Assembly (NCBI GenBank): GCA_021794095.1
Contig: JAJYRN010000003.1
Span: forward strand, 1 to 64,000
From: Acidobacteriota bacterium
GTDB taxonomy: Bacteria > Acidobacteriota > Holophagae > Holophagales > Holophagaceae
Direction: 5' to 3'
Length of the DNA stretch: 64,000 nucleotides
The position numbers and the translations under genes were made by a program. The notes beneath the pieces are model-generated. The model had not been told where the DNA came from. It did no database searches and saw only the letters and a program-made list of their open reading frames with translations. This document shows, piece after piece, positions 1-8,113 of this stretch (the first letter of the stretch is position 1; each line of letters begins with the position of its first letter).

Positions 1-232
1 TGAGCGTGATGCTGTTGACGGTCATGCCGAAGGCCATGATCCAGTCGGAGGGGGCATCGCCGATGGCGACCTGCATGGCGGTGGACCCCGTGGTGGTGGG
101 GGTGCCGCCGCCGGTGCCGGTGCCTGTTCCCATCGCGGCGCTGGAGCCGCCGCCGCCGCAGCCGATGAAGGCCAGCCCACCGGTCAGGAGGAGAGCCGCG
201 GCGCTGATTCGGTTGAACGTTCGAAGGGCCAT
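1..232 (-). CDS. Exported lipoprotein, probable DUF4382 family (3' end outside the window)
   Basis: Only the first 77 codons are present; the gene runs off the left edge. It starts at the ATG at 232-230, behind a good ribosome binding site (AGGGAGG, four bases upstream). The N-terminus is a lipoprotein signal: basic start, hydrophobic stretch, then an Ile-Gly-Cys lipobox at about residue 24. A low-complexity Gly/Thr linker follows, then a segment reading QVAIGDAPSDW, which resembles the start of DUF4382 domains of bacterial cell-surface lipoproteins. The function of that family is not established. A sigma-54-like promoter lies at 376-391 on the same strand, next to an operon encoding an NtrC-type activator, so this gene may be its target (inference). 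The family call rests on about 25 residues. Confidence 0.6.
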   Translation of the reverse strand, partial: MALRTFNRISAAALLLTGGLAFIGCGGGGSSAAMGTGTGTGGGTPTTTGSTAMQVAIGDAPSDWIMAFGMTVNSITL

Positions 233-375
233 GGGGGCCTCCCTGGAGAGAGCAGATCCGGGCCTCCCTTTGGGAGACGGGCATCCGACGGGTTGGAAGA
301 AGAGACTGGACGAAGGGAATCTGGACCGAGCCGGTGCAGGGTTGTCGCGACATTCATCGCGCCCAGAGACTCTAC

Positions 376-391
376 ATCAAGGAACGTGCCA
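376..391 (-). promoter_or_regulatory. Candidate sigma-54 (-24/-12) promoter
   Basis: On the minus strand the sequence reads TGGCACG, four bases, then TTGAT. The sigma-54 consensus is TGGCACG-N4-TTGC(A/T). The -24 element is perfect; the -12 element has GA where GC is usual. It lies in the gap before the lipoprotein gene that starts at 232 and directly downstream of an operon encoding an NtrC-family activator. The predicted 5' leader is about 130 nt. Confidence 0.5.
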
Positions 392-454
392 GCAGCTTTT
401 CGGGGTCTTCCCTGGAAAATCGGGGCGTTCTGACCCGTACCCGCTGGGAGGGCT

Positions 455-469
455 GGGTCCAGTTGACCC
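455..469. promoter_or_regulatory. Inverted repeat, candidate enhancer site for the NtrC-type regulator
   Basis: GGGTC-CAGTT-GACCC is a perfect 5+5 inverted repeat about 65 bp upstream of the -24 element of the sigma-54-like promoter. That is a typical distance for an enhancer-binding-protein site. Its assignment to the neighbouring regulator is inference from position only. Confidence 0.3.
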
Positions 470-493
470 GCGAGGCTGGCCCCGAGGTTCCGA

Positions 494-1186
494 TCAGTGC
501 ATGGGGCCCGAGGTTCCGCCCGGATGCATCCCCCCGGGCAGCATGGCTCCGGGACCCATCATGGATCCGTTCATGCGCAGGCCCTGGTCCCAGGCCTTCT
601 CCCCGAAGCCCCGCCCGGACATGGGGCCGACCTTCGGCAACATTGAGGGACCGAAGACAGACCACTGGCCCGCCTTCACAAAGGAGGATCCAGCATGGGC
701 CGCCCGGGGGAGGACCTCCACCACCCCCTTGAAGACCACGAGGGTGGACATCCCTTTCTTGTCCACATCCACACCGTAGCGCGTGCCCCGCACCGCCAGC
801 AGGGCTCCGGGCACGGCCACGCGGCGTTCTACCGGCTTCCCCCCGGCAAGCGCATCGAAGATGGCCTTGAGCCGGCCCCGGTCGAGGATCACCAGAACAC
901 CGGGCTCGCCCCCGGCGAGGCGGACCTGGGTGCTGGGGTAGAGCTCGAAGCGGGAGGCCCGTTCGGGCACCGAGAGCACCGCGTGGCCCCACCAACCGGT
1001 CTTGACCACGTCCCCCGAGGCCGCCGTCATCCCCTGCACCGCCTTCACGGCCTTGGCCTCGTCACCGCCGGGCCAGCGGACCACGGAATGCTTCACCTCG
1101 TCAAAACGATAGGTGAAGGCCACCGGCGCCGGGGCGGGGGTCTGCAGCAGGATGAGGGCCAGGGGGGCGAGCAGGGATTTCAGCAT
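494..1186 (-). CDS. FecR-domain exported protein
   Basis: A 230-residue protein with an N-terminal signal peptide (hydrophobic residues about 4-14, then a Pro/Ala-rich stretch). It carries a FecR-type domain: an early WWGHAVLSV segment, a central LDRGRLKAIFD strand, and the conserved AVRGTRYGVDV motif near residue 135. FecR domains lie in the periplasm and commonly act as sensors or anti-sigma partners. No FecI sigma factor is nearby. Instead the gene is translationally coupled to the NtrC-type regulator: the regulator's TGA and this ATG share one base. The last 40 residues form a Met/Gly/Pro-rich tail (many GP, GM and MH pairs) of unknown role, perhaps metal binding. FecR with CHASE2 proteins is a recurring pairing, so this is probably the periplasmic partner of the kinase encoded at 2568-4409 (inference). 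Confidence 0.8.
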   Translation of the reverse strand: MLKSLLAPLALILLQTPAPAPVAFTYRFDEVKHSVVRWPGGDEAKAVKAVQGMTAASGDVVKTGWWGHAVLSVPERASRFELYPSTQVRLAGGEPGVLVILDRGRLKAIFDALAGGKPVERRVAVPGALLAVRGTRYGVDVDKKGMSTLVVFKGVVEVLPRAAHAGSSFVKAGQWSVFGPSMLPKVGPMSGRGFGEKAWDQGLRMNGSMMGPGAMLPGGMHPGGTSGPMH

Positions 1187-2559
1187 CAGAGGTCTCTTTC
1201 GGGTTCTTCCGTGTCGGGCCCCTCGGGGCGTCGGAGCTTGCGCGCGAGGGTCTTCCGTTCGATGCCGAGGAGGCGCGCCGCCTCGGTCTTGTTGCCGCCG
1301 CAGTGGGACAGGACGGCGAGGATGTAGGCCTGCTCCAGATCCTCCAAGGGGAGGAAGGGCGGGGTAAAGCTCAGGGGGGAAGCAGGCAAGGGGCCTGCCA
1401 GTTCCGGCTCCGCCCCCCCAAGGATTCGCAGGAGCACCCCGGCGTCCTCCAGTGCGCCCGCCTCGATGAGCGCGCGGCGCACCACATGGCCCAGCTCTCG
1501 CACGTTGCCGGGCCAGGGATGGGCGGCCAGGAGGGACAGCACGGCCGGAGACGGCGCGCCGGGCTCGGGCAGGCCCAGATCGCGCTGGAAGCGGGCCTGG
1601 AAATGAGCCACCAGATCGGGAAGATCGCTGATCCGCTCCCGGAGCGGGGGGATGCGCACCTCGAACCCCGCGATCCGGTAGTAGAGATCCTCCCGGAAGG
1701 TGCCCGCCGCCACCATGGCCTTCAAATCCCGGTGGGTGGCGGCCACCACCCGCACATCCACCGCCTCGCCCTTCTCCGCGCCGAGGGGCTGGATCACACC
1801 GTCCTCCAGGAAGCGCAGCAGTTTCACCTGGAACACGGGCGAGATCTCGCCAAGCTCATCCAGGAACACGGTGCCGCCATGGGCCAGGGCCAGGGCGCCG
1901 CGCCGGTCCTTCTGGGCGTCCGTGAAGGCGCCGCGCCGGTGCCCGAAGAGTTCGCTCTCGATGAGCGTGTCGGGGATGGCCCCGCAATGGACAGGCACGA
2001 AGGGGCCGCCGGGGCGGGCACTGAAGCGGTGGAGGGCCCGGGCCACCAGCTCCTTCCCGGTGCCCGTCTCACCGAGGATCAGGACCGGCACCTTCAGAGG
2101 CGCCACCTTCCCGATGGCCTTGTAGACCGCCACCAGGGCGGGATGGGAACCGACGATCAGGCTCTCGGGGCCCTCCTTCGGGGCCGGTGGCGCGGGGGTC
2201 CGGTCCGCCAGAGCCGCCTGCACGCGCGCCAGCATCACATCCAGATCGAAGGGCTTGGCCAGGTAGTCGAAGACGCCCTCCTTCAGGGCCGCCGCTGCGG
2301 TCTCGATGGTGCCCCGGGCCGTCATGAGGATGATGGGCGGGGGATCGTCCAGGTCCTGGATCTCCTTCAGCAGATCCAGCCCCGTCCCACCGGGCATGTA
2401 GATGTCGCTGAGGATGAGATCCGGGCGGCGTTCGCGGAGGGCCGTCCGGGCGGCGGCGAGGCTCTGGGCCCGAACCACGCGGTAGCCACGCTTCTCCAGC
2501 GCCAGGGCCACCATCTCCCGGATTGCCAGGTCGTCATCCACCACGAGCACGTCCGTCAT
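1186..2559 (-). CDS. Sigma-54-dependent response regulator, NtrC family
   Basis: A 457-residue enhancer-binding protein. It has an N-terminal receiver domain (acidic pair VVDDD near residues 6-10, phospho-acceptor Asp52 in LSDIYMP, Lys in LAKPFD) and an AAA+ sigma-54 interaction domain (about 135-365). That domain has Walker A GETGTGKE at 163-170, Walker B TVFLDE, and the arginine-finger region FREDLYYR. A C-terminal Fis-type helix-turn-helix lies at about 417-442 (NKTEAARLLGIERKTL). The sigma-54 contact loop reads GAFTDA instead of GAFTGA. I chose the ATG at 2559 because GAGG lies six bases upstream; an in-frame GTG at 2571 overlaps the stop of the upstream kinase gene. The gene is coupled to the FecR gene by a one-base stop/start overlap. 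It presumably receives phosphate from the CHASE2 kinase just upstream. Confidence 0.93.
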   Translation of the reverse strand: MTDVLVVDDDLAIREMVALALEKRGYRVVRAQSLAAARTALRERRPDLILSDIYMPGGTGLDLLKEIQDLDDPPPIILMTARGTIETAAAALKEGVFDYLAKPFDLDVMLARVQAALADRTPAPPAPKEGPESLIVGSHPALVAVYKAIGKVAPLKVPVLILGETGTGKELVARALHRFSARPGGPFVPVHCGAIPDTLIESELFGHRRGAFTDAQKDRRGALALAHGGTVFLDELGEISPVFQVKLLRFLEDGVIQPLGAEKGEAVDVRVVAATHRDLKAMVAAGTFREDLYYRIAGFEVRIPPLRERISDLPDLVAHFQARFQRDLGLPEPGAPSPAVLSLLAAHPWPGNVRELGHVVRRALIEAGALEDAGVLLRILGGAEPELAGPLPASPLSFTPPFLPLEDLEQAYILAVLSHCGGNKTEAARLLGIERKTLARKLRRPEGPDTEEPERDL

Positions 2560-2567
2560 TCCATTCC

Positions 2568-4409
2568 TCACTCGGCGGGCACCAGGGGGAGCCTGACCCG
2601 GAAGCAGCTTCCGCCATCGGCTCCATCATCCGCCTGAACCCTGCCCCGGTGCCAGGCGACCACCTCCGCCACCAGGGCCAGTCCCAGGCCGAGCCCCGGC
2701 GCGAGGCCCTGGGTGCTGCCCCGGGCGAAGCGCCCGAAGATCCGGGCGCGCTCTCCCACTGGAATTCCGGGGCCGCGATCCTCGATCTCGAGCACGGCCT
2801 CGGCGCCCTCGGCCCGCAGGCCCAGCCGGACCGGCATCCCCTCGGGCGAGAACTTGCAGGCGTTGGAGACGAGGTTCTCGACCACCCGGGCCAGGAGGGC
2901 CGGATCGCCCAGAACCCACAGGCCCGCCGCCACCTCCGCCTCGAAGGGCCGGTCGGTCCCCGCGCGGAGGAAGGCTGACCGTTCAGCGCACAGGGCTGAA
3001 AGATCCAGGGGCTGGGCCTTTTCGGAGAAGGTCCGCAGGCGCAGACGCTCCAGATCCAGGAGGGCGTCCACCATCTGGGCCAGGCGCGACGCCTCGGACA
3101 CCACCATGCCCGCCACGCGGGCGCGCTCGTCGGCGGAGAGATCGTACTGCGCCAGGAGCTGGGCCAGCCCACGCACGGAGGTGAGCGGCGTCTTCAGTTC
3201 GTGGGCCACCACCCGGCGGGCTTCCGCCTCCCGCACCCCAGCCTCGGCGAGGGTGGCCTGGATCTGTTCCAGTTCAGAGATCCGGGCACTGGCCGTCCGG
3301 GCGTCCCGTAGGCTCCGGCGGGCCCGGGCCCAGGCGGCGAGCCCGCCCACGGCCACCAGGGCGAGCAGCAGCGTCAGGGGCTCCCAGGTCACGCGGTAGA
3401 GGCGCAGGGAGGCGGCGGCGAGCCCGAAGGGAACCAGGAGCAGCGCCGCGGCGAGTCCCTTGGATGCGCGGGTTCCCGCCGCCAGCAGCAGGGCCCCGAG
3501 CCAGGCCAGGCCAAAGGCCAGCAGGGCCTCCAGCAAGGGTGGAACGGCGTGGAGCAGATCCCCCGACAGGATGGCTTCGGTGGCCTGGGCCTCGACCAGA
3601 ACCCCGGGTTCCGGCGTGCCGCGTGGCGAAACCGGTGTCACCACCCGGTCGCCAAGCCCGGCGGCGGTGGTGCCGATGAAGACCACCCGGCCCGCCAGGG
3701 CTGCGGCAGGCCGCCCGGCCAGCAGATCCCCAGCCCCCACCGTCGGGATGGAACGGACCCGGAATCCCAGCTGGAGGATCCTTCCGACGGGCACGGGCAG
3801 ATCGGGCTCCGCGAGGCGCGCGGCGGCCACGGGGAAGGCCGCGAGTTCCCGTCCCCCGGCCTGCCGGGTCGCGGCAAAGCGCCGCACCACGCCATCCCGG
3901 TCGAGGTCGAAACTGACGTGCGCAAGCCCGCCCTGCCGGAGGGCCGGATCCGGCCACAACCAGCGGCCATCATCCCCCACCCCCACCGCGAGGACGGAGG
4001 GCCCCCGGGCCAGCGCCTGGGCCAGGCGGGCATCCCCCGGCCGCGCCTCCGGGAGCAGAAGATCCACCGCGACACCCCGGGCCCCGGCGGCGAAGGCAGC
4101 CTCGACCACCTGGGCCAGCCGGTCCCGGTCCCAGGGCCAGGGTCCGTCCGCCCGGAGCGCCGCCTCGTCCACGACCACCGCGGCCACCTTGGCGGCCGGC
4201 GCCGGGGGGAGGGCCCGCAGCAGGGCATCGCGCACCAGGTGCTCAGCCGGGGCCAGCCCTCCTGAGAAATGGAGGGCAAGGACAAAGGTGGCGGCCAGGG
4301 TCGGCCAGAGCAGCTTCAGTTCAGATCTCCTCGGAGGACGCGAAAGGCGCAAAACCCTGATTCTGCCGCATCCAAGGAGAGCCCTGAATGAATTCATGCC
4401 AGCTTCCAT
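2568..4409 (-). CDS. CHASE2-domain sensor histidine kinase
   Basis: A 613-residue inner-membrane kinase as drawn. There is one N-terminal membrane helix (about 33-51), then a large extracytoplasmic CHASE2 domain (about 52-285). Three closely spaced helices follow (about 291-311, 317-337, 343-361), the usual CHASE2 topology. A short coiled linker leads to a HisKA domain with H-box VAHELKTPLTS (His403). The HATPase domain has N-box ENLVSNACKFS, G1 DRGPGIP and G2 GLGLGLALV. All catalytic boxes are intact. The start is uncertain: the ATG at 4409 lacks an obvious ribosome binding site and adds about 30 residues. A GGAG at 4330-4327 sits seven bases before an in-frame CTG at 4319, just ahead of the first helix. 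The gene heads an operon with the NtrC-type regulator and FecR protein. The ligand is unknown. Confidence 0.9.
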   Translation of the reverse strand: MEAGMNSFRALLGCGRIRVLRLSRPPRRSELKLLWPTLAATFVLALHFSGGLAPAEHLVRDALLRALPPAPAAKVAAVVVDEAALRADGPWPWDRDRLAQVVEAAFAAGARGVAVDLLLPEARPGDARLAQALARGPSVLAVGVGDDGRWLWPDPALRQGGLAHVSFDLDRDGVVRRFAATRQAGGRELAAFPVAAARLAEPDLPVPVGRILQLGFRVRSIPTVGAGDLLAGRPAAALAGRVVFIGTTAAGLGDRVVTPVSPRGTPEPGVLVEAQATEAILSGDLLHAVPPLLEALLAFGLAWLGALLLAAGTRASKGLAAALLLVPFGLAAASLRLYRVTWEPLTLLLALVAVGGLAAWARARRSLRDARTASARISELEQIQATLAEAGVREAEARRVVAHELKTPLTSVRGLAQLLAQYDLSADERARVAGMVVSEASRLAQMVDALLDLERLRLRTFSEKAQPLDLSALCAERSAFLRAGTDRPFEAEVAAGLWVLGDPALLARVVENLVSNACKFSPEGMPVRLGLRAEGAEAVLEIEDRGPGIPVGERARIFGRFARGSTQGLAPGLGLGLALVAEVVAWHRGRVQADDGADGGSCFRVRLPLVPAE

Positions 4410-4526
4410 CCCGCCGGGGAGCGCCTATGACCCGCGACCCCAAGCGCCCAAGCAGCCGCCGGGGCCACAGGACCGACATCAGCCCCAGCGGCCCCTTGGC
4501 GTGTCTCCGCCCACCTCTTTTCCGGC

Positions 4527-4565
4527 TTGACACCGGAATCAAGATGAGCATGATACTGAGTATCA
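4527..4565 (+). promoter_or_regulatory. Putative promoter with overlapping palindromic operator
   Basis: TTGACA at 4527-4532 is a perfect -35 box. After 17-18 bases comes ATGATA/TGATAC as a weak -10. The -10 lies inside a 15-base palindrome, TGATAC-TGA-GTATCA (4551-4565), an arrangement typical of repressor control. It serves the lipoprotein gene at 4593 and the large exported protein behind it. The palindrome-binding protein is unknown; it does not match a Fur box. Confidence 0.5.
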
Positions 4566-4592
4566 ATTTCCTTCCTTTGTTGGGGGCCCGGT

Positions 4593-5183
4593 ATGGCCAA
4601 GATTCTGCTACTCAGGGGCGCAGACTTGGCCGTGCTCCTGCTGCTAGGGCCTCTGGCAGGCTGCTCCGGGGGCCACCGGGTCCATGGGGAAGGCCATCCC
4701 TTCCAGGTGCAGGTAAGCCCAGCCAGCCTCAGCATCCCGGCGGGGGGTGGCGGCTTCGTCACCGTGTCCACGGGCTCACCCCTGGCTGATCTCCTGGATC
4801 CCCGCAGCCCCTTGACCCTCTCGCTCCAGGGGGCTCCGGCGGGTGTCGTCGCGTCGGGCAGCCTCGCCCCTGGCCAGGGGACGGGAACCCTGGCGCTGGT
4901 CGTGGACGCCTCGGTGGCCCCCCAATCCCTGTCGGGCGTGCAGGTGGTGGCCTCGAACGGGAGGTGGAGCGGCAGCACGCCCTTCCAACTGGTCATCACG
5001 TCTCCCCTGCCGCCAGGCCGGATCGGTGTGAACGGAGTCCAGGCCAGCGGCATGGGCCAATCTGGCGGCACGCTCTCCAACCTCCCGGTCATCCAGGAAC
5101 CCGTCGCCGCCACGGTGGCCCAGGATCCCGCTCAGGTCGTGAGCGTCCGCCACGGCTTCCTCCCCGCCCTTCCGGCCAACTAG
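4593..5183 (+). CDS. Predicted lipoprotein of unknown function
   Basis: A 196-residue protein with a clear lipoprotein signal (hydrophobic residues 11-22, lipobox LAGC, Cys24). The mature part starts with a Gly/His-rich stretch. It continues as a beta-rich domain with repeated small-residue patterns (VQVSPASLSIPAGGGG, LALVVDASV) reminiscent of immunoglobulin-like or bacterial surface-protein folds, but I cannot assign a family. It lies 22 nt ahead of the large collagen-like/propeller protein and shares its presumed promoter at 4527-4565. The two may work together at the cell surface (inference). Confidence 0.7.
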   Translation: MAKILLLRGADLAVLLLLGPLAGCSGGHRVHGEGHPFQVQVSPASLSIPAGGGGFVTVSTGSPLADLLDPRSPLTLSLQGAPAGVVASGSLAPGQGTGTLALVVDASVAPQSLSGVQVVASNGRWSGSTPFQLVITSPLPPGRIGVNGVQASGMGQSGGTLSNLPVIQEPVAATVAQDPAQVVSVRHGFLPALPAN

Positions 5184-5205
5184 GCCCCCGATCCTGCGAG
5201 GTTCC

Positions 5206-7986
5206 ATGCGCTTCCATCCCTCCTCCGTGACCGCCGCGCTGGTGGCGATGCCCGCCATCCTCCTCGGCCAGACGGCCCCCGCGCCAACCACGGCGGCACC
5301 CAGTCCCCAGGTGGCCTACCAGGGCCGCCTGACGGAGGCGGGGCTGCCCGCCACGGGGGCACGGAGTTTCACCTTCTCAATCCTCGATGCCCAAGGGAAC
5401 GAGTTGTGGAACTCCGGCGCGCAGGATGTCTCCGTGAACAACGGGCTCTACGCGGTGGAACTGGGCGGCACCGGGATGCCCGCCATTCCTGCCAGCCTCC
5501 TGGGCACGCCGGGACTCAAGCTGCGCCTCGCCATCAACGGCGTGACCCTCACGCCGGACACGGATCTCGTGCCAGCCCTCCAGGCCCGCAGCGCGTTCGC
5601 GTTCTCCGGGCCCCTGGCCGGGGATGTCTCGGGCACGCAGAACGCGACCCTTGTGGTGCGTCTGCAGGGGGTGCCGGTGGATGCCACCGTGCCCTCAGCC
5701 GGGCAGGCCCTGGTGTTCAACGGGACAAGCTGGGCCCCGGCGACGGCGGCGGGACCAGCCGGACCGCAGGGTCCACAGGGCCTGGCGGGCATGGCCGGGC
5801 CCCAGGGGCCCATCGGCCTCACGGGGGCCCCCGGTCCCGCGGGCATTCAGGGCCCGGCAGGCACCAACGGGCTCACCATCCTGAACGGAACGGGAGCCCC
5901 CGCAGCCACCCTCGGCGTGGATGGCGACTTCTACCTGGACACCGCCGCCAGCGTGCTTTACGGGCCCAAGGGAGCCCTCACCGCGGAGGCCTGGCCCGCC
6001 GCCGGCCTGAGCCTCGTCGGACCCACCGGCCCTCAGGGGCCCATCGGCCTCCAGGGGCCCCAGGGATCCATCGGCCTCACGGGGCCAGTCGGCCCAGCGG
6101 GCGCCACGGGCCCACAGGGGCTCCAGGGCAGTCAAGGCATCCCCGGCGCCAGTCCCTTCACCCTCAGTGGCTCGAACGCGGTGTTCCCCACCGGCGCGCT
6201 GGGGGTGGGCACCTCCGCCCCGGACGCCAGCGCCCTGCTGGACCTCACCAGCACCACCCAGGGCCTGCTCGCCCCGCGCATGACTTCAGCCCAGCGGCTG
6301 GCCATCGCCACCCCGGCCACGGGCCTGGTCGTGTATGACACCACCCTCGGCGATCTGCAGGAATTCAACGGGGCAAGCTGGGTCACGCCGGGCAGCAGCG
6401 CCATTGCGTCCAACTTGACCTGGCTGGGTTCGGTCATCGGGTTCTCTGCCACGGCGCCCCCACCCTCCACCGGGTCGCGTTACATCGCCACCGCCGACTG
6501 GCTCCAGGGCAGCGGCGGGACGAGCAGCAACCCGCCGAATGCCATCGCCACCTATAACGGCACGGCGTGGGTCTTTACAACGCCGACCGCCCAGGATGCC
6601 GTGTTCGCCACCAGCCAGGCCAATGGGTATGTCTACAACGGCACCGCCTGGGTGCCGTTCACACCCTCCAGCCTGGCCCAACTGGGGGCCACGGCCAACC
6701 AGGTGCTCACCTGGAACGGGACGGCCTGGGCGCCCTCGACGCCGGTCAACGGCGGCGGCACGGTCACGAGCATCGCCACGACGGGCCCCCTGACGGGTGG
6801 ACCCATCACGACCACGGGCACCCTCGGGATCACCAAAGCCACCGCCAGCACGGACGGCTACCTGGCCGCTGCGGATTTCGCCGCCTTCGCCGCCAAGGGC
6901 TACGGCTCGGTGACGAGTGTCGGGGTTTCGGGGGGGACCACGGGCCTGACCACCTCGGGAGGCCCCATTTCGGGCAGCGGCACCATCACCCTGGGCGGCA
7001 CCCTGGCCGTGGCCAACGGCGGCACGGGAATGGCGAATCCTGGGGCTTCCGGGAACGTGCTCACCTCCAATGGCTCCACCTGGGTGAGCGCCCCGCCGAC
7101 GACCGTTTCAAGCGTCTCGCAAAACCTGGCGAACATCGCCTTGCTCCGCTGGGGGGCGGCACCCTCCTATGCCGTCGGCAATACCCCCATTGGGGTCGCG
7201 TTCGATGGCATCAACATCTGGGTGACCAACGATGCGGACAATACCGTCAGCAAGCTGCTCGCCGCGACGGGTGCCCTGGTTGGAACCTATCCCGTGGGCA
7301 CGAGCCCAGAGGGTATCGCCTTCGATGGCACCAATATCTGGGTCGCCAATTACAGCGACGCCACCGTCAGCAAGCTGCTCGCCGCGACGGGCGCCACGGT
7401 TGGAACCTATGCCGTTGGAATGCACCCATATGGTGTCGCCTTCGATGGCACCAACATCTGGGTGGCTGATGGGGGCAACGCTAGCGTCACCAAGCTGCTC
7501 GCCGGGACGGGCGCTCTAGTTGGAACCTATCCCGTGGGCACGAACCCGCATGGTGTTGCCTTCGACGGCACCAACATCTGGGTCGCCAATTTGGGAGACA
7601 GCACCGTCAGCAAGCTGCTCGCCACAACGGGCGCTTTGGTTGGAACCTATCCCGTTGGAAATAGCCCGCAAGGGGTTGCCTTCGACGGCACCAACATCTG
7701 GGTCGCCAATGAAGGGAGCAGCACCGTCAGCAAGCTGCTCGCCACAACGGGGGCTCTGGTTGGAACCTATCCCGTTGGATCTCACCCGATCGGTGTCGCC
7801 TTCGATGGCACCAATATCTGGGTCGCCAATAATGGGAGCAACACCGTCAGCAAGCTGCTCGCCGCAACGGGCGCCCTGGTTGGAACCTATCCCGTTGGAT
7901 CTCTCCCGTCCGGTGTTGCCTTCGACGGCACCAACATCTGGGTAACCGATGGAAACAGCACCGTTTCCGCGATCTCAGCCAGATAG
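5206..7986 (+). CDS. Large exported protein with collagen-like repeats and a seven-bladed propeller
   Basis: A 926-residue protein with a signal peptide (about 1-22, ending near LLGQTAPAP). Order of parts: an N-terminal domain with VAYQGRLTEAGLPATGARSF and DVSVNNGLYAVELG, seen in many outer-surface proteins with fibre-like tails; Gly-X-Y collagen-like segments at about residues 183-222 and 272-315, separated by a short globular piece; then a long Gly/Thr/Ser-rich fibre region with repeated NGTxW motifs like phage tail-fibre stems. From residue 656 come seven 40-residue repeats built around GVAFDGTNIWVAN and VSKLLAATGALVGTY, which should fold as an NHL/YVTN-type seven-bladed beta-propeller. 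The last repeat is shortened, as if the protein ends inside the closing blade. Role unknown; adhesion or surface binding fits the architecture. The ribosome binding site is GAGG, four bases before the ATG. Confidence 0.85.
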   Translation: MRFHPSSVTAALVAMPAILLGQTAPAPTTAAPSPQVAYQGRLTEAGLPATGARSFTFSILDAQGNELWNSGAQDVSVNNGLYAVELGGTGMPAIPASLLGTPGLKLRLAINGVTLTPDTDLVPALQARSAFAFSGPLAGDVSGTQNATLVVRLQGVPVDATVPSAGQALVFNGTSWAPATAAGPAGPQGPQGLAGMAGPQGPIGLTGAPGPAGIQGPAGTNGLTILNGTGAPAATLGVDGDFYLDTAASVLYGPKGALTAEAWPAAGLSLVGPTGPQGPIGLQGPQGSIGLTGPVGPAGATGPQGLQGSQGIPGASPFTLSGSNAVFPTGALGVGTSAPDASALLDLTSTTQGLLAPRMTSAQRLAIATPATGLVVYDTTLGDLQEFNGASWVTPGSSAIASNLTWLGSVIGFSATAPPPSTGSRYIATADWLQGSGGTSSNPPNAIATYNGTAWVFTTPTAQDAVFATSQANGYVYNGTAWVPFTPSSLAQLGATANQVLTWNGTAWAPSTPVNGGGTVTSIATTGPLTGGPITTTGTLGITKATASTDGYLAAADFAAFAAKGYGSVTSVGVSGGTTGLTTSGGPISGSGTITLGGTLAVANGGTGMANPGASGNVLTSNGSTWVSAPPTTVSSVSQNLANIALLRWGAAPSYAVGNTPIGVAFDGINIWVTNDADNTVSKLLAATGALVGTYPVGTSPEGIAFDGTNIWVANYSDATVSKLLAATGATVGTYAVGMHPYGVAFDGTNIWVADGGNASVTKLLAGTGALVGTYPVGTNPHGVAFDGTNIWVANLGDSTVSKLLATTGALVGTYPVGNSPQGVAFDGTNIWVANEGSSTVSKLLATTGALVGTYPVGSHPIGVAFDGTNIWVANNGSNTVSKLLAATGALVGTYPVGSLPSGVAFDGTNIWVTDGNSTVSAISAR
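5752..6150 (+). repeat. Collagen-like Gly-X-Y coding segments
   Basis: Two runs of Gly-X-Y triplets, 5752-5871 and 6019-6150, encode GPQGPQGLAGMAG-type sequence. They are separated by about 150 bp of ordinary coding sequence. Proline and glutamine dominate X and Y, as in bacterial collagen-like proteins. Confidence 0.85.
7171..7983 (+). repeat. Tandem 120-bp coding repeats (six full, one partial)
   Basis: Units start at 7171, 7291, 7411, 7531, 7651, 7771 and 7891; the last is cut at 93 bp by the stop codon. Each unit encodes one 40-residue propeller blade. DNA similarity between units is high, including long identical stretches in the core that encodes FDGTNIWV. This suggests recent expansion or gene conversion. 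Confidence 0.95.
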
Positions 7987-7998
7987 AAACTGGGCGTG

Positions 7999-8026
7999 GC
8001 GCAGGCGGGGATCAACCTGCGCTCTT
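7999..8026 (+). terminator. Probable intrinsic terminator
   Basis: GCGCAGG, a ten-base loop, then CCTGCGC form a 7-bp stem at 7999-8022, followed by TCTT. It starts 13 bases after the stop codon of the propeller protein. The U-tract is short, so efficiency is uncertain. Confidence 0.5.
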
Positions 8027-8113
8027 GACGATCCGTCAGGCCACGGGGCCTCTCGCCGCCTGTGACCGGGCCCGGAACCCCGCTGCGCTAGACTCTCCGG
8101 GTCTGGAGGAACC

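Noticed and set aside
4321-4566. 81-codon minus-strand ORF overlapping the kinase start and the promoter region
   Set aside because: It lies across the promoter/operator of the divergent gene, has no ribosome site and matches nothing.
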